Shown here piece after piece: positions 1 through 8,278 of a DNA stretch of 10,079 nucleotides. The notes beneath the pieces are model-generated. The model was given only the letters and a program-made list of their open reading frames with translations, ran no database searches and was not told the origin of the DNA. Position numbers and translations under genes: made by a program. How positions within the stretch are numbered: the first letter of the stretch is position 1; the number at the start of each line of letters is the position of its first letter. The stretch comes from Larix sibirica (taxonomy: Eukaryota > Streptophyta > Pinopsida > Pinales > Pinaceae). The stretch spans positions 1 through 10,079 of the forward strand of contig NWUY0303870787.1 in NCBI GenBank assembly GCA_004151065.3, given 5' to 3'.

Positions 1-401
1 GGGTCATTTGCTGATGATCAATTGTTGAGAGATGTTCATGTAATCTATTTTCATTCTGCTTTAATATATTGCCTCACGTGGTCATGTTAGTTGGGGTTTT
101 GGATTGTTTCCCTCTTTGAAGATTTTAACCACATAAACACTGGTATACTGATCTTTGATCTGTGCATGTGGGCGGTTGCCTTAAGGTGTTCAACCTGTGT
201 AGATATACTCCATTTTTCACACACTTTTTTTGTGTTTGTTTTGTCGAGTTTTAGGCCAGTTCAAATCATACTCTTACTTTTTGGCCTCGCCAAGCTGTGT
301 TGATACATTGTTAAAAAGCATTGACTAAGAAACTCGCAACTTCTGCTTGTCGCAGATTGCTGATTCAACTTGTTAAGCAGATGTTGACTTTACAGAGATA
401 G

Positions 402-469
402 TTACTCAGAAAATAATCTGTTAATGCAATATCAATTACTCAGAAAATAATCTGTTAATGCAATATCAA
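402..469. repeat. Perfect tandem duplication, 34 bp x 2
   Basis: Two adjacent copies (402-435 and 436-469) are identical over 34 bases; each starts TTACTCAGAAAATAATC and ends GCAATATCAA. Perfect identity suggests a recent local duplication. No flanking structure suggests a mobile element. Confidence 0.95.
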
Positions 470-880
470 GAGAGAGATAGGGTTCGCACATGGAGCTAAA
501 AAGCACGCTTGAAGCACGCTCTTAGCCTGCTTGCGTGTAATGATGGCGGCTTCACAATGGACTTGGATGCAGCCTCAGCCCAAGCATAGTCCCTGATAGG
601 CTGTATTATGATTAGATGGCTCCATTGTAAGGCCCTCTACCAGAATGTACAGAATCGTACCTGAGATCCAATTACATTGTAAGGGAGAATTTAAAACTTG
701 AATTTTATTTAAATTCACTGTACTTATGCACTGTGTATCAGTGGGCTCACTCCAGGTCAATAAACTATCATATGCACAGAAGGGGGGGTTTTGGTTTCTC
801 TTGAGTCTTGCGTCAGCAATACTGCGCTACAGCCATGCTCACCTTCTGTCCATGTGCGAAGCCTAAGAGAGAGATCATCA

Positions 881-974
881 AGTAGATAGAGCACAAATTT
901 CAATTTAGGTGCAGCATCGAACCTTGCAGTAGATAGAGCACAAATTTCAATCTAGGTGCAGCATCGAACCTTGC
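881..974. repeat. Tandem duplication, 47 bp x 2
   Basis: Copies at 881-927 and 928-974 differ at one base (T at 905, C at 952). Each begins AGTAGATAGAGCACAAATTT and ends CATCGAACCTTGC. It is a recent two-copy duplication, with no sign of coding function. Confidence 0.95.
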
Positions 975-1116
975 AGAGATATTGTATCGAACTTTTGAGT
1001 CGCATTAACCAACTTTGCAGTCACTTGCTGGATTGTAAAATTATCTGATCCTATCGTATCTGCTTCAACGCATTCTCTTATAAGTTAATGTTTAATTGTG
1101 TACCCTAAGCCCCTTT

Positions 1117-1180
1117 GTGGCTCTTTAGTGGTAAGGTGGAGCGTCAGCCTTGCGAAGGTCCAGACCTTACTGCGAAGAGT
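1117..1180 (+). repeat. Possible tRNA-derived SINE relic (weak)
   Basis: The segment has TGGCTC, then AGTGGTAAGG, then GGAGCG, in the order of a Pol III A box as seen in tRNA-derived plant SINEs. About 25 bases on comes GGTCCAGACC, a decayed match to the B box GGTTCGANNCC. It then runs into GCCTGCCCCCTCTC, a pyrimidine stretch of the kind often seen just after the tRNA-like head of plant SINEs. No target-site duplication or A/T tail was found, and the B box is one base short, so this is a suggestion only. Confidence 0.25.
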
Positions 1181-1733
1181 AGCCTGCCCCCTCTCAGAAA
1201 TGTGAACTATATAAATACAATGATGTACATTCAAATCTGATGCACAACAATGAGATAAGTTTATAATACATTTTACTTTTCTGCGCAAACGTGTGCTCTG
1301 TTTCGGGTCTCTGAAACATGGTTTTATAACACATTGACACGGGCTTACTTACAGCCCTAAATAAGACGTTAATAAGTGCTCGTTGCCCGTTCCTGCATTT
1401 GATTTTCCTCAATTTGGAGCTGCGACTTTCTTGTATCCCGTATTTTAAATGGCTCGCAGACAGGCACTAGTCATTGTTTTACTCTCGGCTCAGGAGCATC
1501 CCAGTATGTTTCATTATTTAAGCGATATTTGATAAAATGGAAAAAATTCAGAAGAACAGAGGAATGGGCTCAATCTTAAATGACTACTATAAAGTTTAAA
1601 ATATTAAAAAAAACCCCAAGGCCCTGTGGGTCAAACTCGAAACCCTTGGAATACAAGAACACCTAACAACAACAGAGCTTACGAAAATTATAAGGGAATT
1701 TGAAACTGAAACCAAGAAAGGATACGGAAAGAA

Positions 1734-1901
1734 CTAACTGTCGCCTTGCCCGCCACCGGTTTGCGAAGCTCCAGCTGCTGCCTTGAAGTCTCTTCGTCTG
1801 AGGCTGCTCATGAAGGAACTACGACGAGGCTGATTGTTTAGATAAATCCTCTGAGATGCCATCGCCCATCCTATAAGATTAGCGTTCAATCCAAAATACA
1901 T
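1734..1901 (-). CDS. Small hypothetical reading frame, 55 codons
   Basis: An ATG at 1901-1899 (minus strand) opens a 55-codon frame ending at TAG 1736-1734. The start context has A at -3. The frame is also open upstream to 1931, without another ATG. The N-terminal third is mildly hydrophobic (NLIGWAMASQRIYL), the middle is Arg/Ser-rich (QPRRSSFMSSLRRRDF), and the tail is small and glycine-rich (TGGGQGDS). I do not recognise a family. The local base composition is clearly more GC-rich than the adjoining AT-rich DNA, which favours an exon or relic over chance, but length alone cannot prove it. No convincing splice acceptor is seen just upstream. It could be a short protein, a last or first exon, or noise. 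Confidence 0.3.
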   Translation of the reverse strand: MYFGLNANLIGWAMASQRIYLNNQPRRSSFMSSLRRRDFKAAAGASQTGGGQGDS

Positions 1902-1949
1902 CTTTACTGCCTTCTCCTCTCTGCTCAATGGCTACCGATACAGGCAAGT

Positions 1950-2573
1950 TTGGTTATTACTTTAGGATGGGCATTTCGTTTGGATAAATTTATACTCGTT
2001 GCTAATTTCAAAATGTTGAGTTTTTTTGTTTTCTTGTTTTTTTAATAAAAAATTATTATTTTTTATTAATAAAATTATTATCTTAAATGGTTTTTGATTG
2101 GATAAGAGTTTGTAGTGCTTAGATTTTTTTTGAATAACGATGATGAGTCAAGTTAAATTTGGGACATAGTTGTTCTCTAATGTGAAATAGCCAATCTTTT
2201 ATTTTGGCGATAGAATAAAATGGCTAAGCCTTCTTTTCTGGTCTTGCCATTTTTGAAAAAACAAATTATGTATTTACAAAAAAATAACTTATAATTGTAA
2301 TTGTATAAGTATAAAGAAAGATTGTGAATAGTTTAATCTCTGTATTGAGTTAGCCAATTGAAACAAATGGGTAGTGCAATTCAATCAAAAGTCTAGAAGA
2401 AATATAGAAATTAATGTAATGTTTTTTAATCTGATATTATGTAAAATTACAATACAACACATACACATAAGGATTTAAAATGGCAATTTTATCAACTATA
2501 AGAAATGGTTGTATTAAAATTCATAATAAATATACAAGAGACATGTGTTTTTATTACATGGTACATTACAATA
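1950..2573. other. AT-rich stretch without genes
   Basis: Long A and T runs and frequent stops in all frames. The only structure seen is the palindrome at 2042-2069. There is no coding signal. Confidence 0.6.
2042..2069. repeat. Perfect 11-bp inverted repeat, 6-nt loop
   Basis: The arms TTAATAAAAAA (2042-2052) and TTTTTTATTAA (2059-2069) are exact reverse complements around TTATTA. The site lies just after a T-rich tract. It could extrude as an AT cruciform; in such AT-rich DNA it may also be chance. Confidence 0.85.
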
Positions 2574-2659
2574 TTTTCAATATATGACTTTGATAAATGG
2601 AATCAATTGTGTCATTTTTTCAATATATGACTTTGATAAATGGAATTAATTGTGCCATC
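2574..2659. repeat. Tandem duplication, 43 bp x 2
   Basis: Two near-identical units start about 2574 and 2617. They share CAATATATGACTTTGATAAA and then TGGAAT, a variable C/T, and AATTGTG. Only a few bases differ between the units, marking a fairly recent local duplication. Confidence 0.9.
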
Positions 2660-3087
2660 GATTCTAGAATCAATTGTTTTTCGAGGTATTATTTGTTACG
2701 AATACATCTTGTTTTGCATGAAAATGGAAAACAATTTAAAAAGAAGGTTTGGAAATTAAAATAATCAAACCCATCGTGAATGAAAGGACCATTTCAATAA
2801 TCCTTCGTGTTTATTACCAAAAAGTATTGAGAAACTATAACAAGGTCAATGTCATTCAGAAATAATCGCATTGTTCCAATAAGAGGGGCAGTATGCATTG
2901 TTATCTTCACAAATGTAACATAGTCACTATAATACATGGGGTAAAGAGTACTTTAGTAACCAACGATGTGAATTTTTTTACAAAGTGATAATTGAGTCTT
3001 TGTCCAACTTACATACATTAAATAACTTAGAGGTAACATTGTAATATTGTGAGAACTGCAATGAATTATATAGTCAATGCATTTTGT
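2660..3087. other. AT-rich stretch without genes
   Basis: Stops are frequent in all six frames. I see no repeats, RNA-like folds or splice-bounded frames beyond chance. Confidence 0.55.
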
Positions 3088-3167
3088 CACTATCTTAGTG
3101 CATAATAAGCCAAACAATAAGAAACATATTTTAGGAATATAAAAGTCTAGAGAAATCTCAAATAACT
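3088..3167 (+). repeat. Dispersed imperfect repeat, copy A
   Basis: This copy is collinear with 3841-3917. Both begin CACTAT, share the 13-mer CCAAACAATAAGA (3110-3122 here) and share GAAATC-T/C-CAAATAACT (ending at 3167). The two anchors lie 42 bases apart here and 41 in copy B, so this is true homology and not two chance matches. Copy A lies immediately upstream of the protein-like frame at 3166-3420. Confidence 0.75.
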
Positions 3168-3420
3168 GATTGAGGTGGGTTTTGGAACACTAGTCTATGT
3201 GGCAAAAGAGGAGCTATGTGTTAGTTATGTCACAAACCAAACAATGAAGGAAAGAGCTAGAGTGACAAAGTTACTTTCTAGACAAGTAAAACATAAAATT
3301 GCACCCATCTTATGTTCAGGATGGGACTTCTTTGAAACTTTGTGCTATGGTCATACTAAAACTGAGGGGTGCATGAGAGATGTTGGAACTTTATTTGGTG
3401 TTTATATAGGACATATCTGA
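3166..3420 (+). pseudogene. Gene fragment, protein-like frame of 84 codons
   Basis: The frame is open from just after TAA 3163-3165 to TGA 3418-3420, with no ATG at its head, so it is an internal fragment or exon and not a complete gene. The reading is convincingly protein-like: it starts EVGFGTLVYVAKEEL, passes through a charged helix (KERARVTKLLSRQVKH), then KIAPILCSGWDFFETL, and ends in a glycine-patterned segment (VGTLFGVYIG) that looks like a membrane or packing motif. Codon use is normal for a plant gene and no frameshift is visible inside. I cannot name the family. The frame stops abruptly after the glycine motif, surrounding DNA is AT-rich and non-coding, and no clear splice acceptor or donor flanks it. 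A truncated relic is therefore likelier than a live exon. Confidence 0.5.
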
Positions 3421-3840
3421 CAAATGGTAGTGAAGTTTTTGTTTCTACAAAATAGAAACTATGAAGATGAGCAAAAATAAATTCCGTTATCGATGTAATC
3501 AAGTTCCTCTTGCACCCTAGGGTGGGAAAAAAAATCTGCCAATTTTTATCCCCTTTTTTATATCACCAAAAACCTTAGGCGAGTGCAACTATGTTTGTTG
3601 CTTGTATCTATTTATGTAGGATGTATATATAGATGAAATTATATGTATATAATTTCAAAACAACACATTTCTAAGGCAAGGCAGAGGGCTATTGAAATTG
3701 CCTTCAATAGGCCACATAGTTTTGCCAAAAAGAAAGCATGGAATGAAGGAGCGAAAACATAAATGTTCACTTCAAAACAAGTGAAGAAGATTGTTGGACT
3801 TGACTTGTATTTAAATTCACAACAAATTGATATTCAACCA
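3421..3840. other. AT-rich stretch without genes
   Basis: No protein-like frame continues from the fragment upstream. The palindrome at 3635-3656 is the only distinct structure. Confidence 0.55.
3635..3656. repeat. Near-perfect 22-bp palindrome
   Basis: The arms GAAATTATAT (3635-3644) and ATATAATTTC (3647-3656) are exact reverse complements separated by two bases. It could be a cruciform site or chance in AT-rich DNA. Confidence 0.85.
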
Positions 3841-3917
3841 CACTATTAATGCATTGTAAACCAAACAATAAGACAGATTCTACAAAATATCGGACTCCAG
3901 TGAAATCCCAAATAACT
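3841..3917 (+). repeat. Dispersed imperfect repeat, copy B
   Basis: Partner of 3088-3167, in the same orientation, about 750 bases away. The shared 13-mer lies at 3861-3873. Unlike copy A, it is not followed by the protein-like frame, so either the duplication stopped short or the coding part was lost. Confidence 0.75.
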
Positions 3918-3919
3918 AA

Positions 3920-4224
3920 TGGGCACATTACATGCGATATAATATAAATAACTAAGCGACACATTTCATGCAATAGAATATGTTAAATATAGTAAGGCAT
4001 GGTATATAATAAAGATAGACTTTTCCACTAATCTTTGAAAATGTGTGTGACATTATACCTATTTTAACAAACAACCACACTCTGTAAATCATAATGAAGC
4101 ACGAAAATCTAATCAAACAAAAGATTTTATACTCGTAACACATTGCAATAGCTCATTTCTTGTCACTAAAATTAGGATATACTTTAAAACAATTGTTTTC
4201 AATCTCAAAACTAAGAACACATAC
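3920..4224. other. AT-rich stretch without genes
   Basis: Short frames only, rich in rare-looking residues typical of AT-rich noise. Nothing further seen. Confidence 0.5.
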
Positions 4225-4296
4225 CCAATTTCTTGTACTTGTCGCTTAACATCGTGTCATTCTTGTAAATCTTCAAGTTGTTGGTTATTTTCATAT
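4225..4296 (-). pseudogene. Possible 72-nt exon relic
   Basis: On the minus strand a T/A-rich tract ending TTTATTATAG precedes 4296, and GTATGTG follows 4225, matching plant acceptor and donor patterns. Between them one phase reads YENNQQLEDLQE, a stop (TGA), then HDVKRQVQEIG: Gln/Glu/Leu-rich and coiled-coil-like. One stop in 24 codons makes it a broken exon if it is one at all. Family unknown; possibly from a transposon gene. Confidence 0.2.
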
Positions 4297-5281
4297 CTAT
4301 AATAAATTAACAGTTAAACCAGTAGTGGTTGATATCTAAAGAAGATCTGAAGGCAATGCAATTACATTATAGTTTCATATAATATTAGAAATATCCAAAA
4401 CAAATTATGGTATCTTGACTTCTAAAACACACTCCATTTTCCTATCCTGTTAATCATAGCTAGAGTGGCATTGTATTAGTTTCGTTTACTTATAAACCAC
4501 ACTTCATTTGCTTAATTTCGGCGTACATATTTATTTCTAGGCTCTAGGTTATAGCCTTGATTAAGTATTGAGTTGTGAGTTGACATAGAACTTATCATTC
4601 ATTTCAACTATATCGACCTCTTAGCACATTTAACAGAAAGAAACAATAAAAAACGTGGTCTTCCATTCCACATTGGGAGAACTTTGAAGGTTGTTTGTAG
4701 AAAGAGCCACGAAACATTACCACAATGTTATTCTTAAATTTGTCTTATCCTTTGTCTCGATATCAAAAAAACCCACAAAGCCAAAAGCAAACTATAAATA
4801 TAAGGTTATTGATTTTGACAAAAGTGAACTCTCATTTTATTTACTTATCATTTAAATATAGTAACAGAATTGCACGAATAAAACTATACTACAAAATTTT
4901 CAAGTTCATGAGTGTTAGCAAACTTATTTAGTTAAGAGTTCAAGAAGGAAATGAACGAGTGATTAAAAAGGCAACTAAATAGAACCAAAACTAAACTACA
5001 AACTTGTAAAGAAGCATTGAAGATGTAGCCAACGATAGGATGACAGAAGCCGACATAATACTCTTTGAAGTGAGAAAAAAAATTAAAAGTTTCAGTGTGT
5101 ACAAGCACATCAAAATCCAAGGTGTTAGGCATAATTCAATTCTCGAAGATTAATTTTTCACCAAATCTAAACCTAAAAAGGGGAGATGTGCCAAAAACAA
5201 CATCAACTGTTTTTGTAGTGTAAGGTTCAAATACATGATGACATAGTCCTACTAAGAATCATTAAGATAAGTAGTATATAG
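4297..5281. other. AT-rich stretch without recognisable genes
   Basis: Open frames of up to 68 codons occur on both strands (for example 4725-4931 + and 4932-5132 -), but their composition is that of AT-rich noise: Ile, Lys, Phe, Ser and Tyr with no motif. No repeat or RNA fold stood out. Confidence 0.5.
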
Positions 5282-5455
5282 TAAAATGTTTTGATTGCTA
5301 CAAAAAATATATATATTAAATTATAATAATTAGTAAATAAAATTTTATTAATAATTAAAATGTTTTGATTATTAATACATAGGAAAAATATATTAAATTA
5401 AAATAAATATTAAATATTTTGATGGCGAAAAAATAGAGAAAATATATTAAATTAG
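5282..5455 (+). repeat. Degenerate AT-rich tandem repeat, about 3 units
   Basis: TAAAATGTTTTGATT occurs at 5282 and 5356, and a diverged form, TAAATATTTTGATGG, at 5411. Each is followed by an AATATATTAAATTA-type block. Spacing is unequal (74 then 55 bases), so the units have diverged by indels. Confidence 0.65.
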
Positions 5456-5995
5456 AATAAAGAATAAATAGATTGCATAAAAAATTTCTTCCTTTAAAAT
5501 ATATACTTCACTGTTTTGCACAAGGAACATAAATTTATGTGCAATAAAAATATATTTGAATAATTTTAAAATAAAATAAGAACCATGAAATGGTAATGTC
5601 TCTACGAAAATAGGAAAAAAAGTGTAATCGGCTAAAAAAAATTGACTATAAAATACAGTCATGCTAAAATACAGTCCTGTTAAAAGAGATTATAGTCCAA
5701 GAAAGTTTAGATCCGCAGAAAAAGAAAAAAAACTAACCATAGTCCTTGATTGTAACACAAAATTTTGACAGTGAATACCAACATTAAAAAAAATAGAATT
5801 TATATTTAAAATTCGGACATTTACGGGAGTTGTTGCAATATATTTCTCCATACACGCTTGAATTCTTAAAGTTTTAGCATCAAATGTGAAAACTAGTAAA
5901 GAATTTCAAATTCAATTATAGATTCTCAAGTATTCACGAATTTAATGACATATTTCAAATGTAATAGCAACTTGAATAACCAGAGATTTGTTTTG
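5456..5995. other. AT-rich stretch without genes
   Basis: It holds a 16-bp tandem doublet (TAAAATACAGTC + 4 bases) at 5649-5680, enclosed by the inverted heptamers GACTATA (5644-5650) and TATAGTC (5691-5697). This could fold as a hairpin of about 54 bases. Otherwise nothing is seen. Confidence 0.5.
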
Positions 5996-6105
5996 TAAAA
6001 TTTACTAAAACATTATTTGAATTCATTTCTTTTTATAATAAACACATTTTTAAAATTTACTTAAAAAATACTAGAATTGATTTCTTTTTATAATAAACAC
6101 ATTTT
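5996..6105. repeat. Tandem duplication, 55 bp x 2, diverged
   Basis: Units at 5996-6050 and 6051-6105 both begin TAAAATTTACT and end in the shared block TTTCTTTTTATAATAAACAC. The middle parts differ at several bases, so this duplication is older than those at 402 and 881. A 9-bp doublet, TAACATGTT x 2, follows at 6112-6129. Confidence 0.88.
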
Positions 6106-6129
6106 TTTATATAACATGTTTAACATGTT

Positions 6130-6594
6130 TTTAGATAGCTATAACAAAATTTGCTTACTTTTGTTTGATGGACTTAGTTGTGAATAAAAAAATTATCAGT
6201 CTTTGGACCAACAAATTTTTGTCAAAATTTCATTTTAACCTCATCCAAACACAAACAAGAACCAAGTGACTTAGCCTAACATAATACATTTTCTTTCAAA
6301 TACAGAACTCATGATGGGTGGCTCCTTCCCATCTTGTATTGAAGCTTATTGAAGCCCCAATAAGAGGGAAACATGGTGATACATTAAAATCAGTACAAGT
6401 ACTTAACTACAAACAACGCCATAGATTGAAATCATCTATCAAAGTTTTCAATCCCCACCAATGTCATCCCAGACCAAACAAAGAAATTATATTTTGTGAC
6501 CTCATTGACAATTACAATAGTTGCAATAAGTCTTGTTTGCTACCTAAAATCTTTAGACTGAAGTTTCAGAAGATTACCATTGCCTGAGGTCAGA
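6130..6594. other. Unassigned stretch with one uninformative open frame
   Basis: A + strand frame stays open from about 6318 to 6587 (about 90 codons) but lacks an ATG at its head. It contains no motif I recognise, although it is less AT-biased than its surroundings (for example HQCHPRPNKEIIFCDLIDN). It may be a decayed transposon fragment. Confidence 0.35.
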
Positions 6595-6605
6595 AGTTCG
6601 ATCCT
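6595..6605 (+). promoter_or_regulatory. B-box-like Pol III motif, possible SINE relic
   Basis: AGTTCGATCCT closely matches the tRNA B box GGTTCGANNCC and follows TGCCTGAGGTCAGA, a tRNA-arm-like context. No clear A box lies 30-60 bases upstream, so this may be a truncated tRNA-derived SINE or chance. Confidence 0.2.
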
Positions 6606-6990
6606 CTTTGTTTTGGATCTCTCACACCCAATTAATTTTGGACTTTTAACCCTACAGGTTGAAGAGGTAAAACTTAGTTGATTGGTGGCTCATGCTAAAA
6701 CCCAAAAATCAAATGGAAATCTATTATTCTCAACAATCGACTAACCAATTTTAAGAAACATCCTAAATAAATTCAACTGATATAACCATAAAATGAATAC
6801 ACCTTAAATAAATTCTACGAAGAAACTAGTTAATTGCTCAAACAGGGAATTTTGACCGAAGGAGGACACCCTTGCTCGTTGTCACCATACTGTCTCTTCT
6901 CTCCCCGTGAACAAGATGACATAATTCGAATGAGGGCATAGAAAAACGATTTCATTCCATGAATTCATAGCACAGGGAAGGCTGACAATT
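6606..6990. other. Unassigned stretch without genes
   Basis: No protein-like frame. Composition shifts from AT-rich to balanced near 6840, ahead of the island at 6994-7600. Confidence 0.45.
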
Positions 6991-6993
6991 TGA

Positions 6994-7135
6994 TCACTTA
7001 CAGGAGTTATATTTGGCTCTCCTCGTCAGTAGTATCAACGTAGCTCCCAGCAAACATAGACCATAGTAGTGTTCTTTTGCAAATCGATGGCAGACCTCTC
7101 CTGTGATTTCAACAATAAATGGCGATGTCACGTCT
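6994..7135 (-). pseudogene. Possible 3'-terminal exon with membrane tail
   Basis: On the minus strand a strong pyrimidine tract (T-rich, ending ATCCATCAG at 7136) precedes an open frame that ends at TGA 6996-6994. It reads RDVTSPFIVEITGEVCH, a short charged linker, then the hydrophobic YYGLCLLGATLILL followed by basic residues (TRRAK). That is the arrangement of a C-terminal tail anchor, though one short segment proves nothing. A donor-like GTGAG sits at 7211-7207, which would make a 76-nt intron. A second frame across the same bases (MFAGSYVDTTDEES) is also plausible. Family unknown. Upstream exons cannot be joined with confidence, so this may be a live 3' end, a relic or chance. Confidence 0.3.
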
Positions 7136-7211
7136 CTGATGGATAAAAAAACAAAATCAAATAAGAAAAAAGCAGCACAAAGAACAAGCACATGGACAAG
7201 GAAAATCTCAC
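7136..7211 (-). other. Possible short intron
   Basis: Minus-strand GTGAG at 7211 and CAG ending at 7136, with a long T-rich tract before the acceptor, give a 76-nt intron of normal plant size. It depends on the exon call next to it. Left unspliced, the same frame is open, so splicing is not required to explain the reading. Confidence 0.25.
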
Positions 7212-7526
7212 CTATGCTGCAAAGACAAATTGGCACCCTCTACACAATTTCAACAACAATATATCACACCACTGCTCATAGGACGAGAGGCTCCACGATA
7301 GTATTCTATCATTTAAAACTTTCAGCTCACAGCTCACCTCCAATTCACCTCCTTGGCGATCGACCAACCTGATATAAATGCAAAGTAATGGGCTGTATGA
7401 AGGACATACCTACTACCAGTCGAGTCCTATTCTAATACCTGCTATCGGCTGACTCCTATTTTAAAACAATACCAGGTGGTCTTGAACTCCTCATATGTAC
7501 AAACAATGTCGATACCAGGTGTCCAA
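7212..7526. other. GC-richer island, unassigned
   Basis: The minus strand has several splice-like sites (CATTTATATCAG at about 7370, GGTGAGC at about 7335) and short protein-like readings, but no set joins cleanly into one frame. The + strand frame of about 89 codons at 7103-7372 looks like a shadow: Thr/Ser/Lys-rich and motif-free. Confidence 0.35.
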
Positions 7527-7586
7527 CTCGCATTGAGGATATTATACCACCTCCATCTCGCATTGAGGATATTGTACCAACTCCCA
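7527..7586. repeat. Tandem duplication, 30 bp x 2
   Basis: CTCGCATTGAGGATATT begins both units (7527 and 7557), and the units differ at only a few bases. A length of 30 keeps any reading frame intact, so it could lie inside a coding relic on the minus strand, where both units stay open. Confidence 0.93.
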
Positions 7587-7745
7587 AGACACCTGTCAAC
7601 CTGCGCCCCTGATATGTTTCACATCAAGCACGGACAACCCAAACTTTAAAGAAAAAATAGGTTTAAGAAAAAAATTAACTCGTATGTTTAGATTAATCTA
7701 ACCTAGCGATCACTACGTGTCCCTAAAGGGACATAATAATCACTA
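7587..7745. other. Unassigned stretch with a 16-bp palindrome
   Basis: Nothing coding is seen. TGTCCCT (7718-7724) and AGGGACA (7727-7733) form a palindrome around AA, the only GC-containing palindrome noted in the AT-rich parts. Confidence 0.5.
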
Positions 7746-8278
7746 ATATATTATTCCATTCCATGATAATTAGCCAGTCATGATTTTCACAAAAATCTAA
7801 ACTTTCTTTTTAAATAATGTATGTTTTAAGTCTTTCAATTGAGTAGATTTCATTATCTTCATGTTCAACTACACAAGCAAAAATAAAAGAACTAGATAAT
7901 CACAATTTCTTATCAATAAAGTTAATTTACTCTTACCCGAGACAAATTCTTCTATTAAAATAAATTTATTCATATTATTTTATTACCTAGTAAATTTTAT
8001 TCTTTTCATTACTAAATTATTAATATTTATACCAATTAACTTTGTATATCTCTTCTAACCCTCCTTTTAGCAGTATTAATACCCCTTTCATCCTTATAAC
8101 TATGGCGACATGTCATTATCAACTCAATATAATATTTATTTCATTATAATACTAAATTTCCTCTCATAACTTTATCTTTATTCTATACTCTCTTTTTTTA
8201 ATTGGGTTTAATAATAATTTTTTACCAATTAAATAGTTTTATTAATTTCCATTTACCTCTTAATATTCATATCAATAA
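7746..8278. other. AT-rich, G-depleted stretch before the LINE
   Basis: No genes. The + strand is strongly short of G: by hand count, 7981-8280 has about 13 G against about 53 C, with the rest A/T. This is the probable left flank into which the LINE inserted; composition changes sharply at about 8280. Confidence 0.6.

Larger units (their letters stand above)
1..1730. other. Unassigned non-coding DNA, left flank
   Basis: No open frame here reads like a protein, and none exceeds about 72 codons. Base composition is more balanced than in the AT-rich centre. The stretch holds two two-copy tandem duplications (402-469 and 881-974), a short 11-bp doublet at 501-522 and a weak SINE-like patch, listed separately where worthwhile. 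The T-rich runs and lack of coding bias would fit intron, 3' UTR or intergenic DNA of a plant gene lying to the left, but nothing in the window decides between these. A CACGTG core at 75-80 matches the plant G-box by chance-level length only. Confidence 0.5.

Noticed and set aside
75-80. CACGTG G-box as a promoter element
   Set aside because: A six-base palindrome with no gene start nearby is expected by chance.
4725-5662. Several 60-70 codon frames on both strands
   Set aside because: Composition is that of AT-rich noise, without motifs or supporting signals.
7103-7372. 89-codon + strand open frame
   Set aside because: Thr/Ser/Lys-rich, no ATG-linked signals or motif, and it overlaps better-supported minus-strand splice-like features.
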